Source: Aplectana chamaeleonis
Taxonomy: Eukaryota; Nematoda; Chromadorea; Rhabditida; Cosmocercidae
NCBI GenBank assembly: GCA_029168955.1
Contig: JAPDOI010000963.1
Span: 182,348-246,347 of the forward strand
Length of the DNA stretch: 64,000 nucleotides
Reading direction: 5' to 3'
Shown piece by piece: positions 45,265-56,683 of this stretch (the first letter of the stretch is position 1; the number at the start of each line of letters is the position of its first letter). Under the pieces are notes generated by a model. The model did no database searches and was not told the DNA's origin. It worked only from the letters and a program-made list of their open reading frames with translations. The position numbers and the translations under genes were made by a program.

Positions 45265-46480
45265 GACAAGGAGACAATTATTAGCCACAGTGGCCATTCC
45301 AAATTAAATGTATTTGTGGAATCCGAGTATGCCCATCGGAGCTGCTTACGATAGAAGTTTGGACGAAATCACATTTCTCAAACTTTGAATAAGGTGATAG
45401 CGTTTTCGACTTGTACGGATTGCTGGTTGAACGTTTACTTCTACAGGGGTTTCTTGAACCCTTTTCGGCGTTTCGAATTCTTCTGCACCAAGCACCCAAG
45501 TCAGCTAAGATGCGGAAATCACAGGTTTTTAAGGTTTTTTTCCTCCAAAAATCGAGGGTTTTGTGCAGCATTTTTGCTTTCATCATTCACCACTAGGCTA
45601 CTGCGCAGGGTGAGCTCTGGCCGATTTCGCTCAACCCCCCCCCCCTTTTCTAACAAGGGAAGTGTTTATGGCGGTAAACGCACCTTCAGAAACGACTTGT
45701 ATCTCTTGAGCTGCAGGTTCCAAGAAGTTACAAGGTGTAAACGGTAGTTTTTTGTACTTCCAAAACGAGCAGTAATATTTTGAAAATCTGGAAGCAGACC
45801 GCTTTAATGGTGTTTAGAGCCTAAAATAGCCCCCCTGGACAGAGTTTGGCTGAAAGCACATTCTTCGAACTCTGTACAAGGTGATGGCGTTTTGGACTTA
45901 CGAAATGTTTGTTGGCCGTTCCTTCTAGCAATTTGGGGGTTTTAAAAGCGTTTAAATTTTTTTTTTCAGGTTTGACTCAAAACTTTCTCTTGGGGGTCAT
46001 TTGATATGCTTGTCACGAATTTCAGGTTTATGTCTCGATTTTCCAAAGTTTTCGACTAAATTCGTTCGAAGCCTCCAATCGGAGGAAAATTTGACGGCAA
46101 AACGCGAATTTTGAGGATTTCCGGAACGCTGCGATAGAAATGGCTCAAAATGTTTCTCTAGTGGTGATTTGGGGTGCTGAACACGAATCTAAAGTCCGCT
46201 CATCGACTTTCGACAGTTTACAGTAGATTGCGGTAGGTATACGGTAGTTCTGTCGAAGTCTCAGATTTCACTCAACATTTCTAAGCGGGATTTATTCGGG
46301 GCGCTGAATACGAATTTAATGTCCATTTGTCAATTTTCGAAATGCCAAGGTAGGTTCTGCTCTCTAAATGACACTGTACCTATCGTAACCTACAGTAACC
46401 CTAAAAAATTTGGAGGCTGGTCCCCAAAATCGTTTTCAGCGCCCTGATTAAGCCCTATATGCGAGTTTTGAGCAAAATCT
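45265..46480. repeat. Two degraded ACAAGGG-family elements
   Basis: The first starts GACAAGGAGACAATTATTAG at 45265. The second starts CTAACAAGGGAAGTGTTTAT at 45650. Interior phrases (GTGCTGAACACGAATCT, AATTTTCGAAATGCCAAGG, GGTAGGTATACGGTAG) follow the family order inverted relative to 15135. Right ends are not evident. Confidence 0.55.
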
Positions 46481-46694
46481 TCTCTAAAATTTTTTGAAAG
46501 ACCCCAAAAAATGTCTGATACCTTTTCCTTTTCGCGAAGCTCAAAAAATGCTTATAACTCCTTGGAACCTGCAGCTCAGGGCGGGATACTGCCCAGTTTC
46601 ACTGCTGAGGCCCAATAAATGCTAACAATATTAATCGTTTTCGTAAATGTGTTTACCACTTAAAACACTTCCAAATAAAATACGGGTTTTTTAC

Positions 46695-46850
46695 TTGTAT
46701 CCTCTGTTTCGGAGTGAAACTTATTTCCGTTTTTCGCGTGTGTCTGCGCGCGTATGCTGCGCATCCTTCCCCAAACATTCTTGCTGTGTCTCCCCTCACT
46801 GCGTACAAGCGCGCGAAGGAACAGTGAAATTAGCTCCGATACGGATGATA
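46695..46850. repeat. 160-bp dispersed segment, copy 1
   Basis: GTTTCGGAGTGAAACTTATT through AAGCGCGCGAAGGAACAG resembles 62168-62325 closely, including the CGTCTGCGCGC core. Confidence 0.7.
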
Positions 46851-47440
46851 CATTTCCTTAGTATCCAAATTCCATTACCGATGAGCATCTGTGTCTTTTT
46901 CATTTGTATCTCACACCAATGTTTTCATCGCGCCTTTTCTTAACTATTCCGTCAGAGTTCAGCAACTTCCTCCCATGATTAGAGGCGTTTTTGTTCGGGA
47001 ATCGGAATTTCGTTCATCTCCTTTCAGCCCTCATGCAGAAAAAGTTAATGTGACTATTGTTTAGAATACGCCACCAAATCTCGATCCGCTGATCGAAGTC
47101 AGTCACTGGCGGATCAGCAGTGTTTTTTTTCTCTGAGCGAGGCGAGAAAGGCCTCTTGTCTTTAATTCTGCTGTCACTATATCGCATACTCACTGTTCAC
47201 TGAATCGCTCGTCTTATGTGATGACCGATAAACTTTTCAATATTATTATTATTATCAAGGCGTGAGACTTTCGGAATGAAGAGCGCAAGAAACGTAAGGA
47301 AAAGTGTGTGAAACATCCTTGGTTGACAATCGCCCTAATTGACTGACCTGCTGCCTAAATGATCATCCTAGGGCTTATACATACAATATTCAAGAGATTT
47401 CGTTGAGTACCACAATATACATCAGACTTGGGACTGAATC
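46851..47440. other. Unassigned region
   Basis: No gene was found. A GATCCGCTGATCGAAG and CTGGCGGATCAGCAG inverted pair is at 47084-47120, and a short ATT run is at 47240. Confidence 0.35.
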
Positions 47441-47444
47441 GAAT

Positions 47445-47690
47445 TCGAATAATATTCGACTATTCGATTCATTCGGGACTTCAAATTTTGGTGTTTATTC
47501 GAATATTCGATTTATTTGAGAATTAAAATTTTAAATTTATTCGAATATTTGATTTCTTCGGGAACTCAAATTTTGGATTTATTCGAATATTCGATTCATT
47601 CGGGAATTCAAATTTTGGATTTATTCGAATATTCTATTCATTCGGGAACGAAAATTTCGGGGTTTATTCGAATATTCGGTCAATCTCTGT
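47445..47690. repeat. 42-bp minisatellite with TTCGAATA core
   Basis: About five units of TTTATTCGAATATTCGATTC, ATTCGGGAA and CAAATTTTGGA. Confidence 0.85.
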
Positions 47691-47924
47691 GCCCCACATT
47701 CAAATTAGACCGGTGGCGGGCAACTCACCCGTGCACCAATTTACGATCGAAACCAGAATGCACTTCAAATCAGGATTTCAAAATCATTTCACGGCGTGTA
47801 AGCTTTCTCAGTCATTTGCACCAACTCAAATACTGGGGAGGTCCGATTCGGCCACGATAGGCTTTCTAATCGGATACCTAGTCGAGTTGAAAGGAACTTC
47901 TGCAGCAGCACGTGCTGCTCCGAG

Positions 47925-48115
47925 GAGCACGTGATCTTTTCGATAGGACCACGTGGCGCAGAGGATGAACCCTTGCCGCACCCCCGATTCCTAGGCGGCA
48001 GTACGTGGCCTGTTCGATAGGACTACGTGGCGCAGCGAGGTAAACCTTTTGACGCACCCTATTTCCCACGCGGCTGCACGTCGTCTTATAATAGAAGGAC
48101 GTGGCGCTGGGGGTG
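47925..48115. repeat. 75-bp tandem repeat, about 2.6 copies
   Basis: GCACGTGATC, GTACGTGGCC and GCACGTCGTC starts recur at 47925, 48000 and 48075, each followed by a GGACxACGTGGCGC-like string. Confidence 0.7.
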
Positions 48116-48369
48116 GAGTCCCCACTCCTTGGGAGCTGGTCACCCCAACAAGGATACGGTCCGAGTCACGGCTCGCAGCAGGGGGTCACCCCACAGCAGT
48201 TCGCAACAAGGACATCACCCTCGCCACGGTCGACAGCTCAGACACTCGTGGCGTCTAACGGGTAGTCGACAAGCAATCACCTCACAGCGTGCTTCCCCAC
48301 GACCACTGAAAAGGGGCGGGACTGCTCCCCTAGAGTTGTCTGTCACCCCCATCAAGTTGTCCGTCGACC

Positions 48370-48630
48370 ACCCGACGACCGGTAGTGGGACACTAGTCGA
48401 CCGTTAGTTGGATACCTGTCGACCGGTAGTTGGATACCTGTCGACCGGTAGTTAGATACCTGTCGACCGTTTATGGCATTCCTGTCGACTGGTAGATGGA
48501 TACCTGTTCACCGGTAGTTGGATACCTGTCGACCGTTTATTGGACACCCATCAACCGTTTCTTAGATGCTTGTCCACCGGTAGATGGATACCTGTCGACC
48601 GGCAGTTGGGCACATGTACATAGACCTCGA
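48370..48630. repeat. 22-bp GTCGACCGGTAG minisatellite
   Basis: About eleven units of GTCGACCGGTAGTTGGATAC plus CT, increasingly degenerate at the right. Adjacent units touch, so it is not a CRISPR. Confidence 0.9.
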
Positions 48631-48639
48631 TGATGAATG

Positions 48640-49170
48640 CCGCTGGCTCTTCAAATCCGCCGCGTTGCGGCGAAATTCTTTCAAATGCTGGTAAAACATT
48701 TACAGTGAGGAAATTTTATCCTAATCATTGATCAACATTTTAACAATTTAGAATGAGGGTAGAACAAGAACTCCTGATCTCAAATAACGACTGTCAATAC
48801 CCAAATATGAGATAACAAGACAACATTATGACGGATGATGAACGATATTACCGAATAGTTTCCAAAAAACGAAATAACAAGAAGTAAGACCTAACGTGCA
48901 CATTGTACCGGCAAAAATATGTTACTGCTTTATCAAAGCCTCAGTTCAGTGCATTTGTGGTGCTATAATGAAATAACCCAAAAACTTCGAAAACTTTTTC
49001 CAGGTTATTTTTTGATCGACTGACTTACTTCATCAGAAATGCTACATGTTTATTCACATATATGCAAATATCTATTGATTGGACCTTGAGGGCACACTCT
49101 AACCCCGACATCGATTTTTCGTTTTTCTGCTCATCTTGGGGGAAATTCCACGCTGATCATAATGATGTCT
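48640..49170. other. Unassigned interior
   Basis: It is AT-rich, with no recognised feature. Confidence 0.35.
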
Positions 49171-49182
49171 TCGAAATCGCAC

Positions 49183-49815
49183 CCACACCCACACTACCCA
49201 CACCCACACCACCTACACCCACACCACCCACACCCACACCCACACCACCACCACACCCACACCACCACACCACCCACACTCACATCACACCACACCCATA
49301 CCATCCGCACCCATCCCCACATCACCCACACCCATACCATCCGCACCCATACCACCCACACCACCCACACCCACACCACCCACACCCACACCCACCCACA
49401 CCCACACCACCCACACCCACACCACCCACACCCACACCACCCACACCCACACCCACACCCACCACCCACACCCACACCACCCACACCACCCACACTCACA
49501 CCACTCACACCCACACCCACACCCACACCAGCCACACCCACATCACCCACACCCATACCATCCGCACCCATACCACCCACACCACCCACACCCACACCAC
49601 CCACACCCACACCACCCACACCCACACCACCCACACCCACACCACCCACACCCACACCACCCACACCCACACCACCCACACCCACACCACCCACACCCAC
49701 ACCACCCACACCCACACCACCCACACCCACACCACCCACACCCACACCACCCACACCCACACCACCACACCCACACCCACACCCACACACCCACACCCAC
49801 CACCCACACGCAGCA
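49183..49815. repeat. CCACAC minisatellite, 15-bp unit
   Basis: The unit ACCCACACCCACACC is repeated many times, with a central patch containing CATACCATCCGCACC that occurs three times. Thr/His/Pro and Val/Trp/Cys frames over it are artefacts. Confidence 0.95.
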
Positions 49816-49835
49816 CACATTTTAAAATTTGCTAA

Positions 49836-50350
49836 CAAGGGAAGTGTTTAGAGTGGTAAACACATCTGCCAAAACGACTAGTATCGTTAGTATCTCTAGT
49901 GGGTCAATAGTAAAACTGCGCAGTATTACGCTTGAGCTGCCAGTTCCAAGAAGTTATAAGCCCAAAAAGGTCGTTTTTTGTGTTTTTTGTACCCTCCAAA
50001 AAGGGAATTATTCTTTCGAAAATTTGGAAACGGGCCTCATAAATGTGTTCAGCGTCCAAAGCTACCCCCTTGAGCAAAAATTCAGGTGAAGGCGCATTTT
50101 TCATACTTTGTCCAGGCTTACAGCGTTTAGGACTTTCGGTTGGGCGAATATTTATACCGATTAGAGGGCTCTGGAAGCGTTTTAGAAAATGTTCCAGATT
50201 TGACTTGAAATTCTCCCAAAGGTTTTTTTGGGGCGTTGATCACGAATCTGTGGTTTATTAGTCGATTTTCCAAAATTTTCGGCTAATTTCGTTCAAAGCT
50301 TCCCAACCGGGAGAAATTTCGAAGGAAAAACGCCGCTTTCGAGATATATT
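49836..50350. repeat. ACAAGGG-family fragment
   Basis: It starts CTAACAAGGGAAGTGTTTAG and resembles 45650 onward. It breaks off after AAAAACGCCGCTTTCGAG. Confidence 0.6.
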
Positions 50351-51110
50351 TCGTGAGTGAAAATATACAAGCCTCAAGGAAGACGAGATCTTAGAAGAGC
50401 GTTCGTATGAAGCCATCAGAGAAGCGTAGTCGTCTTCGAAACTGTATCCGGAAACGTCATTCCTGCAAATTTCAGAAATTATTGCAATGTCAGTCTAGAC
50501 TGAATGAAATGCATTTGGCTTACAAGGCTCACCCGATTGCTCTTTTTAGCAGCGATGTCTAGTAGACTAGCTTGTCCTGTGGGTCGCCCAGTGCCTGATT
50601 TTTGTACATAAAATAGAAACCAATCATAGACGCGTAGCGACTGTTTTCTGTAAAGCACATACCACTCTTGAAATTCATGATTTAGCTTCAATAAGCGCAC
50701 CACTTCCATGGTAATGATATGAAAGACTGGGGCAAGCGGAGAGTACACAATCGCCAAATGTGAAAAAATGGCCGGAGACTCATGAATTCGTTGATAATCT
50801 AAATATCCCGGAAACTTGTGGCAGATCAAGTGTACTTGATCAAAACCGCGTAAATTCTCGAACTTCGCTTATTCGAATATACTCAAAGAGCAAAATTTTC
50901 AAATTTTCAAAATGACTTTTCAAATTTTTGATAATTTCTTCTGATTATTTGATGTTACGAGTTGACTGTCATATACTGTGACCACTAACGAAAAAAATAT
51001 GAATGAAAAACAATCAAACAAAGAAAGGGAGAAGCGATTACACCCCTTTATTCACATACACTTCATTCACTTACTACTACAGGGTGCGCTTTAGATGGAC
51101 GCCGAATAAA
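50351..51110. other. Unassigned interior with a 116-codon frame
   Basis: The minus frame 50479-50829 has a hydrophobic start and no known motifs. A real exon cannot be excluded but I cannot support one. Confidence 0.25.
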
Positions 51111-51119
51111 AAAAGGAAA

Positions 51120-52150
51120 AATTTTCTGCTTTCGTATCGAGTCATGATGTGGTAAAGAAATAGAAAATCCCAGCAGTCAGAGAGGACATGGAAGAAATCG
51201 GAAAGTTTATTTCAAGATCCAGAAATCAACGAAAATTAGAATTTCGACGCCAAATCAAGAAACGGAAAAAGTTCGTGTTTCGATATCGAGTCGGGATATG
51301 GAAAGAATCTGAAACTCAGAAATTCAAAAAGGATATGGAAGGTACTGGAAATTCTCTTTCATGAGCAAGAAATCAACCAAACTGTTATGATTGGGAAGAT
51401 GAATCAAGAAATTAAAGAACTTTCCGTTGCGATTTAGAGTCAGTATAAGGAAAGAATGGGAAACTCCGAACTTTAAATGATCATAAATAAGAATCGGACA
51501 TCTGAAAATTTTTCAAAAAAACAACAAATCAACAAAAATGAGAAATTCAACGCTGAATCAAGAAATGAAAAAAAAAACGTCATGTTTTAATAGCGAGTCA
51601 GGATATAGAAAGCAATCGAAAACATGAAAATTTCAAAAAGGACGCGTAAGGAATCGGAAATTTTTCTTTACTTTCTAGAAATCAATCAAAATGTGAAGAT
51701 TGGAAAGACGAATCAAGAAATGGAAAAAAAATCCCGTTCCGATATCGAGTCGGGATATGGAAAGAATCGGAAACTCCAGAATTCAAAGAAGACGTGCTAA
51801 AAATCGGAAATTTCCATCAAAAAATCAACCAAAATTAAATTTCAGACTCCGAATCAAGAAATAAAAAAAACTTTCCGTTTCGAATTCGAGTCAGTATAAG
51901 GCAAGATTCGGGAACTCCAAAAATTAAAAAAGGTCATAGAAAGGATCGGAAATTTCTTCCAAACAACAAATCAACGAAAATGGAGAATTTCTTCACCGAA
52001 TTAATAAATGAAAGAAAAGCTTTATGTTTTAATAACGAGTCAGGATATAAAAAGGAATTGAAAACAAAAAAAATTCAAAACGGACGTGGAAGAAATGGGA
52101 AATTAATCCCTCAGAATCAGGAGGACAACCGAAACGAAAAATTCAGCGCC
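51120..52150. repeat. 150-bp satellite with trimeric higher-order repeat
   Basis: Seven units are marked by a GAGTC landmark at 51139, 51288, 51437, 51595, 51747, 51888 and 52037. Three variants alternate: ATCGAGTCGGGATATGG, GAGTCAGTATAAGG, and CGAGTCAGGATATA. Each variant recurs every 442-459 bp, so two copies of a three-unit block are present. Confidence 0.85.
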
Positions 52151-52239
52151 GAACAGTTGGCGGTGCAGCTGGTCCGGGGGTCAGAAGTTTTGCACTTCAA
52201 TACGCGCACAAAGGTGAGAAAACGACGAAGTGACGTCAT

Positions 52240-52340
52240 CCCATGCTACCGGTCGATGGGTGGTCGACTGTCTGTGGACGTCGGTCGACAGACAGTCGAT
52301 CGGGCACATAACGGTCGACAGACAGTCGATCCGCCTCTTG
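52240..52340. repeat. GTCGACAGACAGTCGAT repeat
   Basis: Two or three units of GGTCGACAGACAGTCGATC. This is the right-hand counterpart of the left minisatellite at 48370. Confidence 0.75.
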
Positions 52341-52664
52341 CAGTCAAACCACCCAGCAACCGGTAAGCCACAAGGGTGACGTGTCAACCACCCGTTGGAC
52401 GCCACGAGTGTCTGAGAGCGAAGGAGCTCCCCTTGCTGAGGACCATGGGCGAGATCCCCTCAGCGGAAAAAAATCGGCCGGAAAGTGATTCGTAGTCACC
52501 TTCCAGGAGCGGCCTTAGTAGGCCGCCTGCGCTTTCTATGAGATGGCGCCCCTTTTAAACGTGCTGTGCGGCTGATAGGCGCCTGATCAATTGTGGAGCT
52601 ATCGATCATGGTGTTCAATCATGGGCATCGTGGCTCGTTCTTTGTCCAAACTGCATCGTAGTCA

Positions 52665-52815
52665 GGGATGAGCGGAGTTCCGCGTTTCGCGTTCCGGAAA
52701 CCGCATTTCCGAGCATTTTCAAGCGTTTCGCGCCCGATTTCCGAAACCCGAGAAGAAAGTTTTTGTTCCGAAACCCGAAAACCGATTGCCAAAAATTCAT
52801 GTTTTTGTTCCGCTC
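52665..52815. mobile_element. 151-bp insertion with 10-bp target duplication
   Basis: atcgtagtca occurs at 52655-52664 and 52816-52825. The insert starts GGGATGAGCGGAG and ends GTTCCGCTC, with a nine-base inverted end (ATGAGCGGA) if two duplicated bases are included. The interior repeats TTCCGAAACCCG-type strings. The size of the duplication is Mutator-like. Confidence 0.65.
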
Positions 52816-53084
52816 ATCGTAGTCAATTCGAAAGCCTATCGTGGCCGAATCGGACCCCCCGGCTGTCTGAGAACGTAAGAACTTCGTCCACCCAGGGATT
52901 CAACTCCCTTGCCAAAAATCGGCAAGTACCTCTACCAAATCAGACAAAACCTATTTCGTTCACTCTTCAAACAGAAACTCTTTAAATTGTAGTTCTGAAA
53001 GTGGGGTAACCCTTTTTGTGTGTAGGTTTTCCGCAGTTCGTTCTTGTGGGCAGGTTTCTCGTTGCGTGCTCTACACAAGCATTA

Positions 53085-53170
53085 GCACCCATCGATTAGG
53101 CGCGGTGCTATCCGAGTCCTAAATATGCAGTACAAGGGATAATCCAGGGCTCGATTTCCCTTTCTTGAAT
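53085..53170 (+). other. Weak tRNA-like segment
   Basis: TTAGGCGCGGTGC then GGCTCGATTTCC about 55 nt on vaguely resemble A- and B-boxes. This is a guess. Confidence 0.15.
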
Positions 53171-53184
53171 CGGTTGGATCGGGT

Positions 53185-53885
53185 GCAGGCTACGGCGCGA
53201 GGTTAGATAAAGGCCAGCTCTGATCCGCCCCCACCCCCAAAATCCCGTGATTTCCACAACCCCCCCCCCACTGTGAGGAGATTATGACCAGAACCGGTAA
53301 AGGGAGATCTTCAAATTTCCATTTAACACCCGCGATTGTTCCATGATTGAATTAGAAACAACTCATGGACGCAGCTCCAGCGGAAGAGCGCTACATTACG
53401 TGGGCGGAGACTGTTCTCATGCACTGAAGGCACACAGGCACAGTTTAGAACACGCAAACTACATTTAGAGTGTGACTGTCGGCATCCGAAAACGTATCCA
53501 AAATTTCATAATTTCACAACGCAGCTTGAAGCCGAAGAGCGCTACACGTCAGACTATGAAATTCTGGGTACGTTTTCAGATGCTGACAGTCATATTCTAA
53601 ATGTAGTTTGCGTGTCCGAAACTGTACCTACATATGTGCCTTCAGTGCATGAAAACAGGCTCCGCCCACGTAGTATAGTGCTCTTCCGCTTGAAGCTACG
53701 TTGATGAGTTATTTTCTACTTTAATCAAAAAACAATCCAGAGTAGTAAACGGAGATCTGAAGACCCCTCGGTCGCGGTCATTATCTCCTAGCGAGAGGGG
53801 GGGGTTAGGAAATCACGGGGTTTGGGGGTCGGGTCAAAGTTGCCCCATATCTCACCTCGCGCTGTAGCGTGGCGAGCATTTTCCC
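53185..53885. mobile_element. 700-bp foldback element
   Basis: Outer arms (CTACGGCGCGAGGTTAGATA; AAAATCCCGTGATTTCC) are inverted at 53800-53880. The inner arms at about 53370-53500 and 53580-53720 pair closely (GGAAGAGCGCTA, ACGTGGGCGGAG, AAACTACATTTAGA). G or C runs flank the middle. Confidence 0.8.
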
Positions 53886-53997
53886 CCCTCCCAGCTTGGA
53901 ATCTAGTGCGGCACCGCATACAAACGTTTTGCCGAAAAATTCTCCAGCGGCGTTTAATCCTTTAAAACCACAACGTCACCACTGTGGCCATTTTCTG

Positions 53998-54491
53998 CTT
54001 AAAGGCACAGGACACCCAGAAAATTAATTTTCAGATTTTATGCTTATCTTGGAGAGAGTCACACGCTGATTACAGCGGTATCTCTGAAATCGTCCAAGAC
54101 CCCCTTCGAACCGAGTTATGGCTCTTCAAAGATGCCTGCATTTTGAGGGCGAAAATTTCGCGGACGAGTTGTCTCAGGCCTGTATTTCTCTTCATTCGCA
54201 ATCGCTGCACGCGCGCAAAACAGGATGAGGAGATAGACCGGAAATGGACTGAAGAACGACGACTTGTTGGAATTCCTCCATCTATCAAGCCGCCATCGAG
54301 TTCGAAAATCTGGTAGGGGACCGGGCCTGTGGTGGTGAGCGAAGGGGGTCGGGCCTGTGGTGGTCGCTTATATCTCGCTTATTTGAACGAATTGAGATCT
54401 TGCATTTGACACGTGTTATACAGGAGGGGTCTCCTACACAATCAAACAAAAAACACAAAATTCATGTGTGAGGGTGTACTGTGCCTTTAAA
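53998..54491. mobile_element. Miniature TIR element, AGGCACAGG subtype
   Basis: It opens TTAAAGGCACAGGACACCC and ends GGTGTACTGTGCCTTTAA. The interior is distantly like the AGGCAGTG core (GAAATCGTCCAAGACCCCCT). Confidence 0.8.
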
Positions 54492-54969
54492 GGCACTGTT
54501 CGCGATAAAAATCGCTTTTCTGTCTCCACGCCTATCTTGAAACCGGTTCCATTCTGATTCCAATGATGCTTCTGGAATCGTGCAAGACCTTCTGGGAATT
54601 GAGTTATGGTCCCTCAAAAATTCAGCTAGGGAAATGGTGGACGACTTGTCCGAGGCTTGAAACGTCCGTCTTTTGCAGCCAATGCATGCGAGCTGACCTG
54701 AGTACAGAGAGAAGTTGAGAATGAAGGGAGGAACGGGGCTTTTGATCGGAAACCATCGCTCAACTCACGATTTCGAGTGTTCCTTTGTTCACGTCGAGGG
54801 GCGGGACTTGCCCACAGCGGCGGGGTTTGCCCAATTTTCTGAGCCGTTTTGCGACTCCTGGGTACCTTTTCTTCCCGTTTTTTCGACGCTGTTCTGCTTC
54901 TGAGAGCGACGAGAAGCGTTTGTCATGGAAAATTTGAGGATGACGTTTATCGCGAACAGTGCCTTTAAA
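54486..54969. mobile_element. Miniature TIR element, AGGCACTG subtype
   Basis: It opens TTTAAAGGCACTGTTCGCGA and ends TCGCGAACAGTGCCTTTAAA. It is intact and shares TTTAAA with each neighbour. Confidence 0.9.
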
Positions 54970-55435
54970 GGCAGCATACACGCTCGTAAACGTGGTTGGG
55001 ATAACAATGTGAATCGAACCGTATGGCTTACAACATAATGCCTACGCGATTTGAAGTGTCAAAAACGACCCACAATGCCGCTACATGAGTTAAAAGTTGG
55101 CCCCGCCCTGTATTTTCACGCCCCCTGTGTTTGCTTTTTTTTCCCCGAAGCAGGGTTGCTGGGTCATCTTCGCCGTCAGTGACGTGTGTGTTTCACTTGT
55201 TAGGCAACCTACCAACAGTACCGACGGTGAATATGACCCAGCAACCTTGCGTTGCAGGAAAAGGGCAAATACAGGGGCGTGAAAATACAAGGCGGGGCCA
55301 ACTTCTAACTCATGTAGCGGCATTGTGGATAGTTTTTGACACTTCAAAATGAGTAGGCGTTGTAATCTGGTCCATACCATTCTATTTCCGTAGTTATCTC
55401 AATCACGTTTACGAGTGTGTATGCTGCCTTTAAAC
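54964..55435. mobile_element. Miniature foldback, CTCGTAAACG family, copy 2
   Basis: It opens TTTAAAGGCAGCATACACGC and ends GTGTGTATGCTGCCTTTAAA. Both ends are complete. Confidence 0.9.
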
Positions 55436-55559
55436 TGGATCACTGAATCTGGATTTTTTTCCGGTAAACTCCTAATCTTGAAGGTTGTTCATGATAAAAA
55501 CGGTCTCCAAGTTCCCCAGAAACTTGAAAGTCCCGGTGTGATCCTGATCTCGATTTCGA

Positions 55560-55690
55560 AATGTCGAATATTATTCGAATATTCGAATACGATTCGGATA
55601 TTCGAATAGTTGGCCGACTTTTCGAATGTATTCGTTTATTCGGGAATTTTGAAAAGGCCGTATTCGAATTGTTCATTCATTCGAAATTTA
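55560..55690. repeat. TTCGAATA-rich segment
   Basis: Degenerate ATTCGAATATTCG units. Confidence 0.7.
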
Positions 55691-56125
55691 GGATCGAGTG
55701 CCCATGTATAATATACATTGTCATGCAGTACTGCCAATTTATGGATCCAGCTTTGCAGTCACCTTCAGAGGACGACATTTCACAGCTTTTTTCGTCTTTC
55801 TCTTCCACCCGTGTTGTTGCATGTCATAGGATAAGCCCGCAATCTCATGGTGTTTTTCTTGTCTTCATTTCCCTTTTCAATTCACATTTTCAGGTATATT
55901 CGCCCTTAATCCGGCTCCATCGTCCCTGTTCTGCGTGACGATCTTTTTCTTCGTCGTCTTCTCACGCCAGTAATGGCGGCAGTTACCGCAACTCGCCACA
56001 CACAAGATCATGGTACGTGATGTATATCGCTCCGTTTCCTAGATTTCATTTTGTAAAAAGTTTTTTGAATTACTTTCCATTGCCGATTCCACGCTTTATC
56101 CCACTGATTTTATACCTTCCCAGTT
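55691..56125. other. Unassigned region
   Basis: I see no supported feature. Confidence 0.35.
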
Positions 56126-56437
56126 GTGGAAATGCACGTAAGGTGCTATTCATACTCTGCAACGCCAGCGCGGCACGTGCGGGCGTGGCGTTAGAGTATG
56201 AATACTTCCCGCGCGCTTACGGAGACCATAAATACTCCAGCAGGTGTCGAGCGAGCGTCGCCGCGGCGTTCTTCGGACCTGTACATCGATTAGCAGGGTT
56301 ATAAGACGTAAGGTGATTAATATCACAGTCAGCTGTTTGCAGTCGTCGGAGAACTCGTCCAAGGGGTGTCTTAGCAATGGCCGTTCGACACGCCCGCCGA
56401 ACTCGTGGGTGGACAGTCTCATTAGGACGAACTTTAG
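56126..56437. mobile_element. GAATGAGACTGTCC family, copy 4, with internal hairpin
   Basis: The right end reads GGACAGTCTCATTAGGACGA, and TCAGCTGTTTGCAGTCG matches copy 1. A stem of about 19 bp (TATTCATACTCT and inverse) lies at 56147-56204 near the left end, which is otherwise unlike the family. Confidence 0.55.
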
Positions 56438-56683
56438 AGAGCTCAGAGATTGCAGAGATCCTCAGCTACATTTACCCTTACCCCACCTGTGAGTCGTTCA
56501 TAGATACAGGCCCTGGAAATCTTAGGGTTTGGCCCTTCATTGATATGATTATTTGAATTCACAAAAGTGCCCATCCAAATTTGGAACGTGTCAAACTCAA
56601 GTGGAAAACGGTAATTATTGTGCTCAATACAACATGGGCATTATGCTGCATCTGTTTGTTCTTTCGAAGTTTTCGCTTTGAAT

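Larger units (their letters stand above)
47841..52855. repeat. 5-kb region bounded by inverted repeats
   Basis: GTCCGATTCGGCCACGATAG plus GCTTTC at 47841-47866 is exactly inverted at 52830-52855. A second inverted pair lies inside: 48237-48263 with 52390-52416 (CACTCGTGGCGTC core, one mismatch). Both sides then carry GTCGAC-rich minisatellites. Either one large element or two inverted copies of a repeat. No transposase is seen. Confidence 0.6.

Noticed and set aside
47445..47690. CRISPR-like TTCGAATA repeats
   Set aside because: A simple minisatellite; the apparent spacers are also repeated.
48370..48630. CRISPR-like array of 22-bp repeats
   Set aside because: Units are contiguous with no spacers, in a eukaryotic context.
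49062..49851. Frames of over 200 codons over the CCACAC repeat
   Set aside because: Minisatellite artefacts, open on both strands.
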